A stretch of 64,000 nucleotides of DNA from Jeotgalicoccus marinus DSM 19772 (GTDB lineage: Bacteria; Bacillota; Bacilli; Staphylococcales; Salinicoccaceae). The position numbers and the translations under genes are program-made. Below the pieces are notes generated by a model. It saw only the letters and a list, made by a program, of their open reading frames with translations, was not told the origin of the DNA and searched no databases. Shown in pieces: positions 29,195 through 38,921 of the stretch (its first letter is position 1; each line of letters opens with the position of its first letter). Where the stretch lies: the NCBI RefSeq assembly GCF_000425825.1, contig NZ_AUEE01000004.1, positions 124,001 to 188,000 of the forward strand, in the 5' to 3' direction.

Positions 29195-30385
29195 TCAGTT
29201 AATAATTCCGAGTTCTTTACCGACCTTAGCGTATATTTCTAAAGCTCTGTCTAGCATTTCTTTAGTATGTGCTGCAGTAGGCATATTTCTCACGCGTCCT
29301 GTCCCTTTTGGCACTGTTGGGAAGACGATTGATTTAGCATAGACGCCTTCTTCTTTTAGACGCTTAGAGAATTCTTGAGCTTTCTTCTCGTCACCAATAA
29401 TACATGGTGTGATTGGTGTTTCTGAGTCTCCGATATCAAAGCCAAGATCTTTAAGTCCTGCTTTTAAGTAGTCCCCATTTTCCCAAAGTTTGTCATGTAG
29501 TTCAGTTGAAGCCATTAGCATTTTAACAGCCTCAGTGATTGCTTTAGTATCTCCTGGAGTTAAAGAAGTTGAGAATAAGAATGGGCGTGCAGCAACTTTT
29601 AAGTAGTCAATTAAGTCTTGTGACCCTGCAACATAACCACCGACAACACCAATTGCTTTAGATAATGTCCCCATCTGTAAATCAATTTCTTTTTCTAGAC
29701 CAAAGTGTTTTACTGTTCCTGCACCTTTGCCCATTACACCAGAGCCATGTGCATCATCCACATAAGTAATAAGGTCAAACTCTTTAGCAATCTCTACGAT
29801 TTCAGGTAATTTTGCAACGTCACCATCCATAGAAAAGACGCCATCAGTAATGTACATTACTTTTTTGTAAAGGCCTGATTCTACGGCTTCCTTAGCTTTT
29901 CTTCTTAAATCATCCATATCCGAGTGATTAACACGAATGATTTTCGCGCGTGATAAACGACACCCATCAATGATAGAAGCGTGGTTAAGCTCATCTGATA
30001 GAATTGCATCCTCTTTATTCATTACCGCTTGAATTGCTGCCATATTACAGTTAAAACCAGATTGGAAGGCTACAGCCGCTTCTGTACCTTTAAATTCTGC
30101 TAATGTGTTCTCTAGTTCTACGTGTAAATCTAACGTACCGTTAATTGTCCGTACCGCACCTGCACCAACACCGTGAGACTGAACTGCAGATATTGCTGCT
30201 TCCTTCAATTTCTCTTCTGTCGCTAAACCTAAGTAGTTGTTAGAAGATAAGTTAACCAGTGTTTGTCCACCGATTTTAATTTCTGGACCATTTGCCCCCT
30301 CTACTGTATCGATTACGTTATATAGTCCATTTTCTTTCAAATAGTTCAGGTTATCCTGTAAATACTGTTCTAATTTTTTTGACAT
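29195..30385 (-). CDS. kbl: Glycine C-acetyltransferase (2-amino-3-ketobutyrate CoA ligase)
   Basis: 396 residues of the alpha-oxoamine synthase family. PLP-Lys lies in [13 protein letters not shown] near residue 239, with [10 protein letters not shown] and [10 protein letters not shown]. It splits 2-amino-3-ketobutyrate with CoA to glycine and acetyl-CoA, finishing threonine breakdown started by the downstream SDR enzyme. AAGGAGG precedes the ATG. It is divergent from the amidohydrolase cluster. Confidence 0.94.
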   Translation of the reverse strand: MSKKLEQYLQDNLNYLKENGLYNVIDTVEGANGPEIKIGGQTLVNLSSNNYLGLATEEKLKEAAISAVQSHGVGAGAVRTINGTLDLHVELENTLAEFKGTEAAVAFQSGFNCNMAAIQAVMNKEDAILSDELNHASIIDGCRLSRAKIIRVNHSDMDDLRRKAKEAVESGLYKKVMYITDGVFSMDGDVAKLPEIVEIAKEFDLITYVDDAHGSGVMGKGAGTVKHFGLEKEIDLQMGTLSKAIGVVGGYVAGSQDLIDYLKVAARPFLFSTSLTPGDTKAITEAVKMLMASTELHDKLWENGDYLKAGLKDLGFDIGDSETPITPCIIGDEKKAQEFSKRLKEEGVYAKSIVFPTVPKGTGRVRNMPTAAHTKEMLDRALEIYAKVGKELGIIN

Positions 30386-30551
30386 ATACGTCCCCTCCTT
30401 GACTTTTATTTTAGCATATTTAAGCGTTTACCTTTAATGAAAGCCTATTGTTTATATAATGCTAATTTTCTAATATTTTAAGCTATCTTAGTTTAAAAGT
30501 ATCCAAAGTTTTGATAAGATGAATAGAAAAAAACAATACGGAGGTTGACCC

Positions 30552-31739
30552 ATGAGCATTAAAGAAATAGCGTCCCAGAAACTCCCTGAGATGATTAAGA
30601 ATCGCAGACATATGCATATGCATCCTGAGGTTTCATTTAAAGAGAAAGAAACTTATCAGTTTATACTAAATCATCTACAGCAGTACCCTGAACTTAAAAT
30701 TCGTGAGAATGTGGGCACCAATGAACAAAATGAAGGTAGAGGTATCGTTGCCTCCATTGGTGAAGGTCATCCTCACATTGCGGTACGTGCAGATTTTGAT
30801 GCATTGCCAATCGAAGATCAAAAAGACGTCCCATATAAATCTCAAAATCCAGGTGTTATGCATGCCTGTGGTCACGATGGACACACATCGACCTTACTCG
30901 CATTGGTCGATACAGTTGTACTGAATAAGGCAAATTTAAAGGGGACTGTGTCCTTTATCTTCCAATACGGCGAGGAAGAACAACCTGGTGGTGCCATGGC
31001 TATGACCAATGATGGTGCCTTAGAAGGTGTAGATAAAGTATACGGCCAACACTACTGGAGTCAATTTGATACCAATGAAATTCAAACACGTCCAGGTGCC
31101 TTAATTGCCAGTCCAGATGGATTCTACATCACTATTAAAGGTTCTGGTGGTCACGCTGCTTATCCAGATACGACTGTGGATCCAATTGTGGTTGCTGCTG
31201 AACTCATCACCAATCTCCAAACAGCTGTATCTAGACAAATCTCTGCTATCGACAATGCAGTCGTGACAGTAGGTAGTGTCCAAGGTGGAGATGCTTTTAA
31301 TGTCATTCCTGATACAGTACGTGTCATCGGAACGGTGAGAACGTTTAAACAAGAAGTAAAAGAAAAAATATATGAGATTTTTAAAGCTGAAGTCGAGCAT
31401 ACGACCAAAAAACGCGGGGCAACCTATAACATGGACTACGTATTCGGTTACCCAGCAGTCATTAATCATGAGGAAGAAGCTAAAGTTATCGAAGCTGCAG
31501 CAAAATCACTCGATTTACCGTATAAAGAAGCAGATCCATTAATGATTGGTGAAGATTTCTCTTATTATATTTTGGAAAAACCAGGTGCCTTCTTCTACAC
31601 AGGTACGGGAAACATCGACAAAAACTCTCGTCATGCCCACCACACAGATATGTTCGATTTAGATGAAGATGGTTTAGAAAGTGCGCTGATGATGTTCATG
31701 AAAATTCTTGAATTAGAGTCGGTGATTGAATGGAACTAA
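30552..31739 (+). CDS. M20D amidohydrolase, first of three tandem copies
   Basis: 395 residues of the M20D family (hippurate hydrolase/N-acyl-amino-acid amidohydrolase). Metal ligands are in HACGHDGHT near 101, in a GEEEQPGGA Glu pair, and in GEDFSYY near the end. It differs most from its two neighbours: FQYGEEEQ in place of their HQHAEE, and a RHAHHTDMFDLDE C-terminal motif. It releases amino acids from N-acyl or peptide-like amides. A GGAGG site precedes the ATG. The orthologous position in Staphylococcus holds a single such gene. Confidence 0.88.
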   Translation: MSIKEIASQKLPEMIKNRRHMHMHPEVSFKEKETYQFILNHLQQYPELKIRENVGTNEQNEGRGIVASIGEGHPHIAVRADFDALPIEDQKDVPYKSQNPGVMHACGHDGHTSTLLALVDTVVLNKANLKGTVSFIFQYGEEEQPGGAMAMTNDGALEGVDKVYGQHYWSQFDTNEIQTRPGALIASPDGFYITIKGSGGHAAYPDTTVDPIVVAAELITNLQTAVSRQISAIDNAVVTVGSVQGGDAFNVIPDTVRVIGTVRTFKQEVKEKIYEIFKAEVEHTTKKRGATYNMDYVFGYPAVINHEEEAKVIEAAAKSLDLPYKEADPLMIGEDFSYYILEKPGAFFYTGTGNIDKNSRHAHHTDMFDLDEDGLESALMMFMKILELESVIEWN

Positions 31740-32917
31740 AACAAATTGAATCTCAGGTTAAATCGCATTTCAATGAAACGGTAAAAATCCGTCGTCATCT
31801 GCATATGTACCCCGAACTGTCCTTTCAAGAAGTCCATACACCGGCCTACATCGCAGAGTATCTAAGAGGACTCGGTATAGAAGTTCAGGAAGGTGTCGGT
31901 GGCCGCGGGGTCGTCGGTAAGTTGATTGTCGATGAATCACTACCTACGGTCGCACTTCGGGCAGACTTTGATGCCTTACCAATTCAAGACTTAAAGGACA
32001 CACCATACAAGTCCACTGTTCCAGGTGTTATGCACGCCTGTGGGCATGATGCACATACTGCCATTGTCTTAACGGCCGCAAGGATTTTAAGCAGTATGAA
32101 AGATCAATTAAAAGGCAATATTGTCTTCATACACCAACATGCGGAAGAAGTTGATCCTGGTGGTGCCATTCAAATGATTGCTGATGGCTGTCTTGAAAAC
32201 GTGGATGCAATATTCGGAACACATGTTACTACGTCTCTTGATGTTGGAAAGGTCGGCTACAAATATGGTACAGCAACAGGCATGCCCGATGACTTCACCA
32301 TTAAACTCAAAGGTCTGGGCGGGCATGCGTCCCGTCCACATAATGCAATTGATCCAGTAGCTGCCGGCATCTCACTCTGCAACCAACTTCAATATGCAGT
32401 CACAAGAAAATCCAATGCAATGGATTCAGTTGTTTTATCGATTACAATGTTTAATGCTGGCAGTCAACACAATATCATCCCAGATGAAGTCACAATTGGT
32501 GGAACAATTCGTACCTTCAACCATGACATGCAGGATTTAATGATTACTGAGTTGAATAACACTTTGGAAGGACTCGTTAGAACTACGGGGGTTTCATATG
32601 ATTTGGACTATATGAGAGGCTATCCACCAGTCGTTAATGATGATGAAATGACTGATATAGTCGTTAAGAGTGCAAATAAAATCAGTACTGTATCTGAAAC
32701 CATTCGTCTAGAACCAGACCTTGGTGGTGAAGACTTTTCTTACTACCTACAAAAAGTTCCAGGTACATTTTTCTATACGGGTGTTAAAAACTCTAGTTTT
32801 AAGGCAGACTTCCCTCACCATCATGGCCACTTCGATATCGATGAAAAAGGGATGATGAATGCAGTCAGTGTCATGCTTGAATCTGTATTTACCTATTTTG
32901 AAAAGGAGTCACAATAA
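31730..32917 (+). CDS. M20D amidohydrolase, second tandem copy
   Basis: 395 residues. Motifs HACGHDAHT, HQHAEEVDPGGA, and GGEDFSYY plus the HHHGHFDIDEKG tail match the third copy closely, so copies 2 and 3 are the younger duplicate pair. The start overlaps the first copy by 10 bases with no strong binding site, so translation depends on coupling. The dimerisation domain begins with KGLGGHASRPH. No signal peptide, hence cytosolic. Confidence 0.88.
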   Translation: MELKQIESQVKSHFNETVKIRRHLHMYPELSFQEVHTPAYIAEYLRGLGIEVQEGVGGRGVVGKLIVDESLPTVALRADFDALPIQDLKDTPYKSTVPGVMHACGHDAHTAIVLTAARILSSMKDQLKGNIVFIHQHAEEVDPGGAIQMIADGCLENVDAIFGTHVTTSLDVGKVGYKYGTATGMPDDFTIKLKGLGGHASRPHNAIDPVAAGISLCNQLQYAVTRKSNAMDSVVLSITMFNAGSQHNIIPDEVTIGGTIRTFNHDMQDLMITELNNTLEGLVRTTGVSYDLDYMRGYPPVVNDDEMTDIVVKSANKISTVSETIRLEPDLGGEDFSYYLQKVPGTFFYTGVKNSSFKADFPHHHGHFDIDEKGMMNAVSVMLESVFTYFEKESQ

Positions 32918-34089
32918 TGGACATTAAAAAAGTCATAGATGATAATTTCGAGTCAATGGTAGAACTTCGTAGATATATGCACCAATATCCAGAAGTATCC
33001 TTCCAAGAAGAAAATACTAAAGCATGGATTTACGAACAGATTAAAGATCTTGGCATAGATATTAGAGAGAATGTTGGGGGTAATGGTATTGTCGCACGTC
33101 TTCAAGTAAATGATTCTTACGAAACAGTTGCGATTCGTGCAGATTTTGACGCCCTACCAATACAGGATGAAAAAGATGTACCCTACCGTTCTAAAACGCC
33201 TGGTGTCATGCATGCATGTGGGCATGATGCGCACACAGCGATGCTGATTACAATGGCAAAAGTGTTATCAGCGCATAAGGAGGAGTTGCCTGTCAATGTA
33301 GTATTCCTTCATCAACATGCTGAGGAGTTACTACCAGGCGGTGCAAAAGCAATGATTGAAGATGGTGCCTTAGAAAATGTTGACTATGTCATTGGCACAC
33401 ATGTTTCTACAAAGTTCCCTGTCGGTACAATTAAATATAACTACGACACGATGTACGCAAATGCAGACTCCTTTAAAATTGTTGTCAATGGACTAGGTGG
33501 TCACGGTGCAACCCCACAAGTTACAAAAGATCCAATTATTGCATCAGCATCCCTTATTCAACAGATACAGACTATTGTCTCAAGATCAGTCAGTCCATTG
33601 GATTCTGCTGTAGTTTCTATAGGCGCCTATAATGCAGGTTCTGTCTTTAATGTCATACCTGGTAAAGCAGAAATAAAAGGTACTTTCAGAACGTTCACTG
33701 AAGAAGTTAGACAAATTGTTGCAGAGAGACTAGAGCAACTATGTATGGGAATCAGCGCAAGTTTTAATGTTCATGCCGACATTGAAATCACATACGGTTA
33801 CCCTTCATTAAAAAACGATCACGAGCTACTTGATTACGTCATCGATAATGTAAGAGAAGATTCATTTTATGTTAAGGATGTTGAAGAAGTAGGTCCTGCC
33901 ATGGGAGGAGAAGACTTTTCGTATTTTGCAGAAAATCGACCAGGATGTTACTTCTATACTGGCGTGAGAAATAGTGATAAGAAAGCTGATACACCTCATC
34001 ACCATCCTCATTTTGATATCGATGAAGATGGAATGAAGACAGGTGTAGAAACTATGTTAAAAGCTGTACTTAACTTTAATAAGAAATAA
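32917..34089 (+). CDS. M20D amidohydrolase, third tandem copy
   Basis: 390 residues. It keeps the metal ligands HACGHDAHT, HQHAEELLPGGA and GGEDFSYF, and the PHHHPHFDIDEDG tail. It starts at a TAATG overlap with copy 2 and has its own AAAAGGAG site. The substrate-pocket region differs from copy 2 (VNGLGGHGATPQ in place of LKGLGGHASRPH), so the copies may have different acyl or amino-acid preference. A bidirectional terminator follows. Confidence 0.88.
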   Translation: MDIKKVIDDNFESMVELRRYMHQYPEVSFQEENTKAWIYEQIKDLGIDIRENVGGNGIVARLQVNDSYETVAIRADFDALPIQDEKDVPYRSKTPGVMHACGHDAHTAMLITMAKVLSAHKEELPVNVVFLHQHAEELLPGGAKAMIEDGALENVDYVIGTHVSTKFPVGTIKYNYDTMYANADSFKIVVNGLGGHGATPQVTKDPIIASASLIQQIQTIVSRSVSPLDSAVVSIGAYNAGSVFNVIPGKAEIKGTFRTFTEEVRQIVAERLEQLCMGISASFNVHADIEITYGYPSLKNDHELLDYVIDNVREDSFYVKDVEEVGPAMGGEDFSYFAENRPGCYFYTGVRNSDKKADTPHHHPHFDIDEDGMKTGVETMLKAVLNFNKK

Positions 34090-34094
34090 ACACA

Positions 34095-34126
34095 AAAAAG
34101 CTGAGATCATTTGATCTCAGCTTTTC
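34095..34126. terminator. Bidirectional terminator between the amidohydrolases and tuf
   Basis: A 14-base perfect stem (AAAAGCTGAGATCA with TGATCTCAGCTTTT) with T-runs on both strands, between convergent genes. Confidence 0.9.
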
Positions 34127-34142
34127 TTATATCAAAAAATTA

Positions 34143-35330
<1,188 letters not shown>

Positions 35331-35375
35331 TGTAAAATACCTCTCCTTATATATAACATTATTTTTTATTTAAAA

Positions 35376-35402
35376 CCCAAGGTGGGGTAACCCACCTTTG
35401 GA
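35376..35402 (-). promoter_or_regulatory. Hairpin in the tuf 5' leader
   Basis: On the minus strand CCAAAGGTGGG pairs with CCCACCTTGG around TTAC, followed by GTTTTAAAT. It lies after the predicted start of the tuf transcript, so it could end fusA transcripts, attenuate tuf, or stabilise its mRNA. Confidence 0.7.
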
Positions 35403-35417
35403 GTCTTTCTTACAACA

Positions 35418-35446
35418 CTTATAAAGCATTTGCTTAAAAAAATCAA
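35418..35446 (-). promoter_or_regulatory. tuf promoter
   Basis: TTGATT (35441-35446) and TATAAG (35418-35423) with a 17-base spacer on the minus strand, in the fusA-tuf gap. Confidence 0.65.
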
Positions 35447-35455
35447 GTATATGAA

Positions 35456-37537
35456 TTAAGCACCAGTGTTTTTCTTGATGATTTCTTCTGATACTGACTT
35501 AGGCACTTCTTCATAGTGATCAAATACCATAGTATAAGTACCGCGACCTTGAGTGTTAGAACGTAGTGCAGTCGCATAACCGAACATTTCAGAAAGTGGA
35601 ACGAATGCGTTAACAACTTGTGCGTTACCACGCGCGTTCATACCTTCAACACGTCCACGACGACTTGTTACGTCACCCATAATGTCTCCTAAGTACTCCT
35701 CAGGCATTACGATTTCAACTTTCATCATTGGCTCTAAAAGAACTGGTTTACACACTTTAGCTGCTTCTTTAAGCGCTAATGATGCAGCTACTTTAAAGGC
35801 CATCTCAGAAGAGTCGACATCGTGGTAAGATCCATCGTAAAGTCTAGCTTTAACGTCTACTAATGGATAACCAGCAATTACACCGTTTTCCATTGAGTCT
35901 ACAAGTCCAGCTTCAACAGATGGAATGTATTCACGTGGAACTACCCCACCAACGATTGCGTTTTCGAATTCGAAACCGCCACCTTGTTCGTTTGGAGTGA
36001 ATTCGATGTGAACATCACCGTATTGACCACGACCACCAGACTGACGTGAGAATTTACCTTGAACCTGTGCAGGCACTGTAAATGTTTCACGGTATGATAC
36101 CATTGGCGCACCAACGTTACATTCAACTTTGAATTCACGTTTCATACGGTCAACAAGTACGTCTAGGTGAAGCTCACCCATACCACCGATAATAACTTGT
36201 CCAGTTTCCTTATCAGTACGTGCTGTGAAAGTCGGGTCCTCTTCTTGTAACTTAACAAGAGCAGTTGTTAACTTGTCTTGGTCACTCTTAGACTTCGGCT
36301 CAACCGATAAGTGAATAACCGGCTCAGGGAATTCCATAGATTCAAGTACAATATCAAGTTTCTCTTGTGTAAGCGTATCACCAGTACCAGTATCTTTAAG
36401 ACCTACTGCAGCTGCGATATCTCCTGAGTAAACAGTTGAGATTTCTTCACGTGAGTTGGCGTGCATCTGTAAGATACGTCCAACACGTTCACGCTTATCT
36501 TTAGTAGTGTTCTGTACATAAGAACCAGCGTCTAGTGTACCAGAGTAAACACGGAAGAAAGTTAATTTACCAACGAATGGATCTGTCATAACTTTAAATG
36601 CAAGTGCTGCGAATGGTTCTGAATCGTCAGGACGAGCAATGTACTCTTCTTCCTCATCGTCAGTTTTATGACCAACGATTGGTTTAACATCTAATGGTGA
36701 TGGTAGGTAGTCGATTACTGCATTTAATAGTAATTGAACACCTTTATTTTTAAATGCAGTACCACAAAGTGCAGGGTAGAACTCAACATCACAAGTCGCT
36801 TTACGAATTGCTGCTTTAAGCTCATCTACAGATAGGTCTTCTCCACCTAGGTATTTTTCCATGACGTCTTCGTTGACATCTGCTAAACCTTCGATAAGAG
36901 ATTCTCTAGCTTCTGCTGCTTCATCTGCGAATTCTGCAGGGATTTCTGTAATTTCAATATCAGTACCTAAGTCGTTACTGTATAGGATTGCTTTCATTTC
37001 AACAAGGTCAATAATCCCTCTGAAATCATCCTCAGATCCGATTGGTAACTGAATTGGGTGTGCATTCGCTTGTAAACGGTCTTTGATCGTGCCTACTGAA
37101 TACTGGAAGTCTGCACCGATCTTGTCCATTTTGTTGACGAATACTAGTCTTGGTACGCCGTAAGTTGTCGCTTGGCGCCAAACTGTTTCTGTTTGTGGTT
37201 CAACACCTGATTGTGCATCAAGTACTGTTACCGCACTATCGAGTACACGAAGTGAACGTTCAACTTCAACAGTGAAGTCTACGTGTCCAGGAGTATCGAT
37301 AATGTTTACACGGTGGCCGTCCCACTGAGCTGTAGTTGCAGCAGATGTGATAGTAATACCACGTTCTTGCTCCTGCTCCATCCAGTCCATTTGTGATGCA
37401 CCTTCGTGCGTTTCACCTAATTTGTGGATACGTCCTGTGTAATAAAGAATACGTTCAGTCGTCGTAGTTTTACCTGCATCGATGTGTGCCATGATACCGA
37501 TATTACGCGTTTTCTCTAAAGTGAATGGTCTTGCCAT
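35456..37537 (-). CDS. fusA: Elongation factor G
   Basis: 693 residues. G1 [15 protein letters not shown] at 17-31, DTPGHVDFT and NKMDKIGAD give the GTPase. The C-terminal domains IV/V are complete. It drives ribosomal translocation and, with RRF, recycling. The fusidic-acid region around the [13 protein letters not shown] segment looks ordinary. It lies in the rpsL-rpsG-fusA operon. Confidence 0.99.
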   Translation of the reverse strand: MARPFTLEKTRNIGIMAHIDAGKTTTTERILYYTGRIHKLGETHEGASQMDWMEQEQERGITITSAATTAQWDGHRVNIIDTPGHVDFTVEVERSLRVLDSAVTVLDAQSGVEPQTETVWRQATTYGVPRLVFVNKMDKIGADFQYSVGTIKDRLQANAHPIQLPIGSEDDFRGIIDLVEMKAILYSNDLGTDIEITEIPAEFADEAAEARESLIEGLADVNEDVMEKYLGGEDLSVDELKAAIRKATCDVEFYPALCGTAFKNKGVQLLLNAVIDYLPSPLDVKPIVGHKTDDEEEEYIARPDDSEPFAALAFKVMTDPFVGKLTFFRVYSGTLDAGSYVQNTTKDKRERVGRILQMHANSREEISTVYSGDIAAAVGLKDTGTGDTLTQEKLDIVLESMEFPEPVIHLSVEPKSKSDQDKLTTALVKLQEEDPTFTARTDKETGQVIIGGMGELHLDVLVDRMKREFKVECNVGAPMVSYRETFTVPAQVQGKFSRQSGGRGQYGDVHIEFTPNEQGGGFEFENAIVGGVVPREYIPSVEAGLVDSMENGVIAGYPLVDVKARLYDGSYHDVDSSEMAFKVAASLALKEAAKVCKPVLLEPMMKVEIVMPEEYLGDIMGDVTSRRGRVEGMNARGNAQVVNAFVPLSEMFGYATALRSNTQGRGTYTMVFDHYEEVPKSVSEEIIKKNTGA

Positions 37538-37596
37538 GAGTATTCTTTGCTCCTTCCAGGAATGGATTAGATTTATATACTAAAGAACTTAGCATA

Positions 37597-38067
37597 CTAC
37601 CAACGGTAGTGTGCAAATGCTCTGTTAGCTTCAGCCATTTTATGACTTTCTTCGCGTTTTTTAACTGCTCCACCTGTGTTGTTAGCAGCATCAAGAATTT
37701 CGTTAGCTAGTCTCTCTTCCATTGTCTTTTCCCCACGCAGACGTGCGTAGTTCACAAGCCAACGTAAGCTTAGAGTAGTACGGCGTTCTGGACGAACTTC
37801 AACCGGTACTTGGTAGTTAGACCCACCAACACGGCGTGCTTTAACTTCAAGAAGTGGCATAATATTTTCAATTGCTTCGTCAAAAACCTCCATTGCATCT
37901 TTACCAGAACGTTCTTGTACGATATCGAATGCATTATAAAGAATTTTTTGTGAAGTTCCTCGTTTACCGTCAACCATCATCTTGTTGATGAGTTTAGTCA
38001 CAAGCTTAGAGTTGTGAATCGGATCCGGTAGAACATCTCTCTTTGGTACAGGACCTTTACGTGGCAT
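37597..38067 (-). CDS. rpsG: 30S ribosomal protein S7
   Basis: 156 residues, the standard length. [20 protein letters not shown] opens the protein, and the [15 protein letters not shown] and [16 protein letters not shown] segments are family hallmarks. S7 starts assembly of the 30S head and in other bacteria represses the str operon. Confidence 0.99.
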   Translation of the reverse strand: MPRKGPVPKRDVLPDPIHNSKLVTKLINKMMVDGKRGTSQKILYNAFDIVQERSGKDAMEVFDEAIENIMPLLEVKARRVGGSNYQVPVEVRPERRTTLSLRWLVNYARLRGEKTMEERLANEILDAANNTGGAVKKREESHKMAEANRAFAHYRW

Positions 38068-38132
38068 AATTATCCTCCTTCCAATTTTTATTTTATCATT
38101 ATTTATATTTAAAATTCACATCTAAAGCGAGA

Positions 38133-38555
38133 TTATTTCTTCTCTTCTTTAGGTTTTTTAGCACCGTAGTGTGAACGGCTTTGTTTACGCCCTTCAACAC
38201 CTGAAGTATCTAAAGCACCACGAACGATGTGGTAGCGCACACCAGGTAAGTCTTTTACACGACCTCCACGGATAAGTACAACACTGTGTTCTTGTAGGTT
38301 GTGACCAATTCCAGGGATATACGCGTTAACTTCGACGTTATTTGATAATCTTACACGAGCATATTTACGTAATGCAGAGTTTGGTTTCTTAGGTGTCATA
38401 GTACCTACACGTGTACAAACACCGCGTTTATGTGGCGCAGCTTCGTTAGTTACACGCTTTTTGAGACTGTTGAAACCTCTGTTTAATGCAGGTGAGTCAG
38501 ATTTTTGCGTTTTAGTAGTACGTGACTTTCTAATCAACTGATTAATAGTTGGCAT
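38133..38555 (-). CDS. rpsL: 30S ribosomal protein S12
   Basis: 140 residues. The decoding-site loops read [15 protein letters not shown] and [14 protein letters not shown], both with the Lys found in streptomycin-sensitive strains, so no resistance mutation is seen. Strong site GAGAGGAGG. The 5' leader holds a promoter and an attenuator-like hairpin. Confidence 0.99.
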   Translation of the reverse strand: MPTINQLIRKSRTTKTQKSDSPALNRGFNSLKKRVTNEAAPHKRGVCTRVGTMTPKKPNSALRKYARVRLSNNVEVNAYIPGIGHNLQEHSVVLIRGGRVKDLPGVRYHIVRGALDTSGVEGRKQSRSHYGAKKPKEEKK

Positions 38556-38616
38556 CTTTGAATGTCCTCCTCTCGTAACTTAATCCACACATCCAGGTGG
38601 TTCATTTTTTGAGTAT

Positions 38617-38644
38617 AAAAAATCTGTAAGATAACAATCTTACA
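38617..38644 (-). terminator. Attenuator-like hairpin in the rpsL leader
   Basis: TGTAAGAT pairs perfectly with ATCTTACA around TGTT, followed by GATTTTTT on the minus strand. AT-rich and short, so probably conditional. Confidence 0.6.
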
Positions 38645-38705
38645 AAAATACACTTTGTCTCCTTTAAAAAAGGCGCATTAGTCCCCTCTTAAAGTAACCT
38701 TAACA

Positions 38706-38735
38706 ATAATACCATTTCCAAAAGAAATGTGTCAA
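38706..38735 (-). promoter_or_regulatory. str operon promoter
   Basis: TTGACA (38730-38735), an 18-base spacer and TATTAT (38706-38711) with an upstream TG (extended -10), on the minus strand. A consensus -35 fits a strong ribosomal promoter. Confidence 0.8.
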
Positions 38736-38825
38736 GCATTCACAGTGAAAAAGTTAATGCTCTTAGACACATAAAACATAATAACATAGAGCACTATACA
38801 AAACTAGTCGAGTTCCAATTTTAAT

Positions 38826-38862
38826 AAAACAAGAACGGAACCTCGACGTTGAGGTTCCGCTC
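38826..38862 (-). terminator. Terminator after rpoC
   Basis: CGGAACCTC pairs with GAGGTTCCG around a six-base loop, followed by TTCTTGTTTT on the minus strand. Confidence 0.8.
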
Positions 38863-38921
38863 TATATAATCATTTTCATAAGAACTTGACCCATAAGTTC
38901 TTACCATCTAACTCTGTAGAA

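Larger units (their letters stand above)
38556..38921 (-). promoter_or_regulatory. rpoC-rpsL intergenic region: rpsL leader
   Basis: This 366-base gap has no protein gene of normal size. On the minus strand it holds the rpoC terminator, a strong promoter, then a ~145-base transcribed leader. In it lies a five-codon unit (ATG 38678, site AGAGGGG), then a GTG frame at 38653 with AAAGGAG, open for 39 codons and overlapping the rpsL start out of frame. A hairpin with a T-run lies inside that frame. The L7Ae-like gene usual here is missing. Confidence 0.6.

Noticed and set aside
38534-38653. Calling the 39-codon frame before rpsL a gene
   Set aside because: Its binding site is good, but it overlaps rpsL out of frame and holds a hairpin; kept only as a leader finding.
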